Positions 5,614-5,844 of a DNA stretch of 5,844 nt are shown in pieces. A program made the position numbers and the translations under genes. Position 1 is the first letter of the stretch, and every line of letters begins with the position of its first letter. Location of the stretch: the NCBI GenBank assembly GCA_017437705.1, contig JAFRYJ010000063.1, forward strand, positions 1-5,844. The letters run 5' to 3'. The DNA comes from Lachnospiraceae bacterium (GTDB lineage: Bacteria; Bacillota_A; Clostridia; Lachnospirales; Lachnospiraceae). The notes below the pieces were generated by a model that made no database searches, was not told the DNA's origin, and saw only the letters and a program-made list of their open reading frames with translations.

Positions 5614-5844
5614 ATGTCAAAGAAAGGCGGATACAGCGGCGGGATGCCCGGAAACATGGGTAATCTTATGAAGCAGGCCCAGAAGATGCAGAAGCAGATG
5701 GAGGAAGCTCAGAGGGAACTCGAGGAGACCGAGATCGAGGCATCGGCCGGCGGCGGAGTCGTTGTAGTAAAAATGAACGGAAAGAGAGAAGTGCTCTCTG
5801 TAAAGATCGATCCCGAGGCAGTGGATCCCGATGATGTGGAGATG
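5614..5844 (+). CDS. ebfC: YbaB/EbfC family nucleoid-associated protein (5' part, runs off the window)
   Basis: The first 77 codons are present and the frame is open to the last base; the family is usually about 100-115 residues, so roughly 25-40 codons are missing. YbaB/EbfC proteins are small dimeric DNA-binding proteins placed in the nucleoid. They are often encoded between dnaX and recR and are thought to be linked to recombination or repair. The N-terminus is Gly/Met-rich ([20 protein letters not shown]). It leads into the long charged helix [20 protein letters not shown] and then the strand segment [30 protein letters not shown], all typical of the family. The start is set by AGGAGG at 5601-5606, seven bases upstream, whose first A is the last base of the dnaX stop codon. 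That spacing implies an operon and likely translational coupling. recR is expected next but is not in view. Confidence 0.94.
   Translation, partial: MSKKGGYSGGMPGNMGNLMKQAQKMQKQMEEAQRELEETEIEASAGGGVVVVKMNGKREVLSVKIDPEAVDPDDVEM

Overview
The window reads as chromosomal DNA from an anaerobic, fairly GC-rich Firmicute of the Clostridia (inference). Three things point there. The gene order tadA, large SRP RNA, dnaX, ebfC/ybaB matches the yaaJ-scr-dnaX-yaaK block of Bacillus subtilis. The SRP RNA is the long Gram-positive form with an Alu domain. Two neighbouring genes, an oxygen-sensitive-type flavin/Fe-S enoate reductase and an NrdG-type radical-SAM activase, suit an anaerobe.

Layout. Positions 54-1979 (+) encode a 641-residue Old Yellow Enzyme/FadH-type reductase (FMN barrel, 4Fe-4S cluster, FAD and NAD(P)H domains). 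It converges on a 228-residue radical-SAM activating protein on the minus strand (2101-2787), and one GC-rich hairpin at 2035-2067 lies between the two stop codons. Between the radical-SAM gene and tadA (2904-3401, +) is a short divergent region. It holds two extended -10 elements that face each other and a perfect 12-bp palindrome. The last codons of tadA contain a perfect TTGACA-17-TATAAT promoter that should drive the SRP RNA gene (about 3461-3727). The SRP RNA is followed by a 160-base leader without a clear promoter, then dnaX (3895-5601) and the start of ebfC/ybaB (5614 to the window end, incomplete). dnaX and ebfC are tightly coupled.

How the parts work together. The right half is a housekeeping block: tRNA wobble-base editing (TadA), protein targeting (SRP RNA), the replication clamp loader (DnaX) and a nucleoid/recombination-associated protein (EbfC). 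The left half is metabolic and anaerobic: an NAD(P)H-dependent reductase for an unsaturated substrate, and an enzyme that installs a glycyl radical on a partner not present here.

I found no mobile element, CRISPR array, phage gene or toxin system, and no clearly undescribed system. The points most worth a second look are regulatory or structural: the overlapping face-to-face promoters, the consensus promoter hidden in tadA, the A-U closing pair of the SRP RNA tetraloop, the CxxC in the reductase, and the 21-bp repeat in the dnaX linker.
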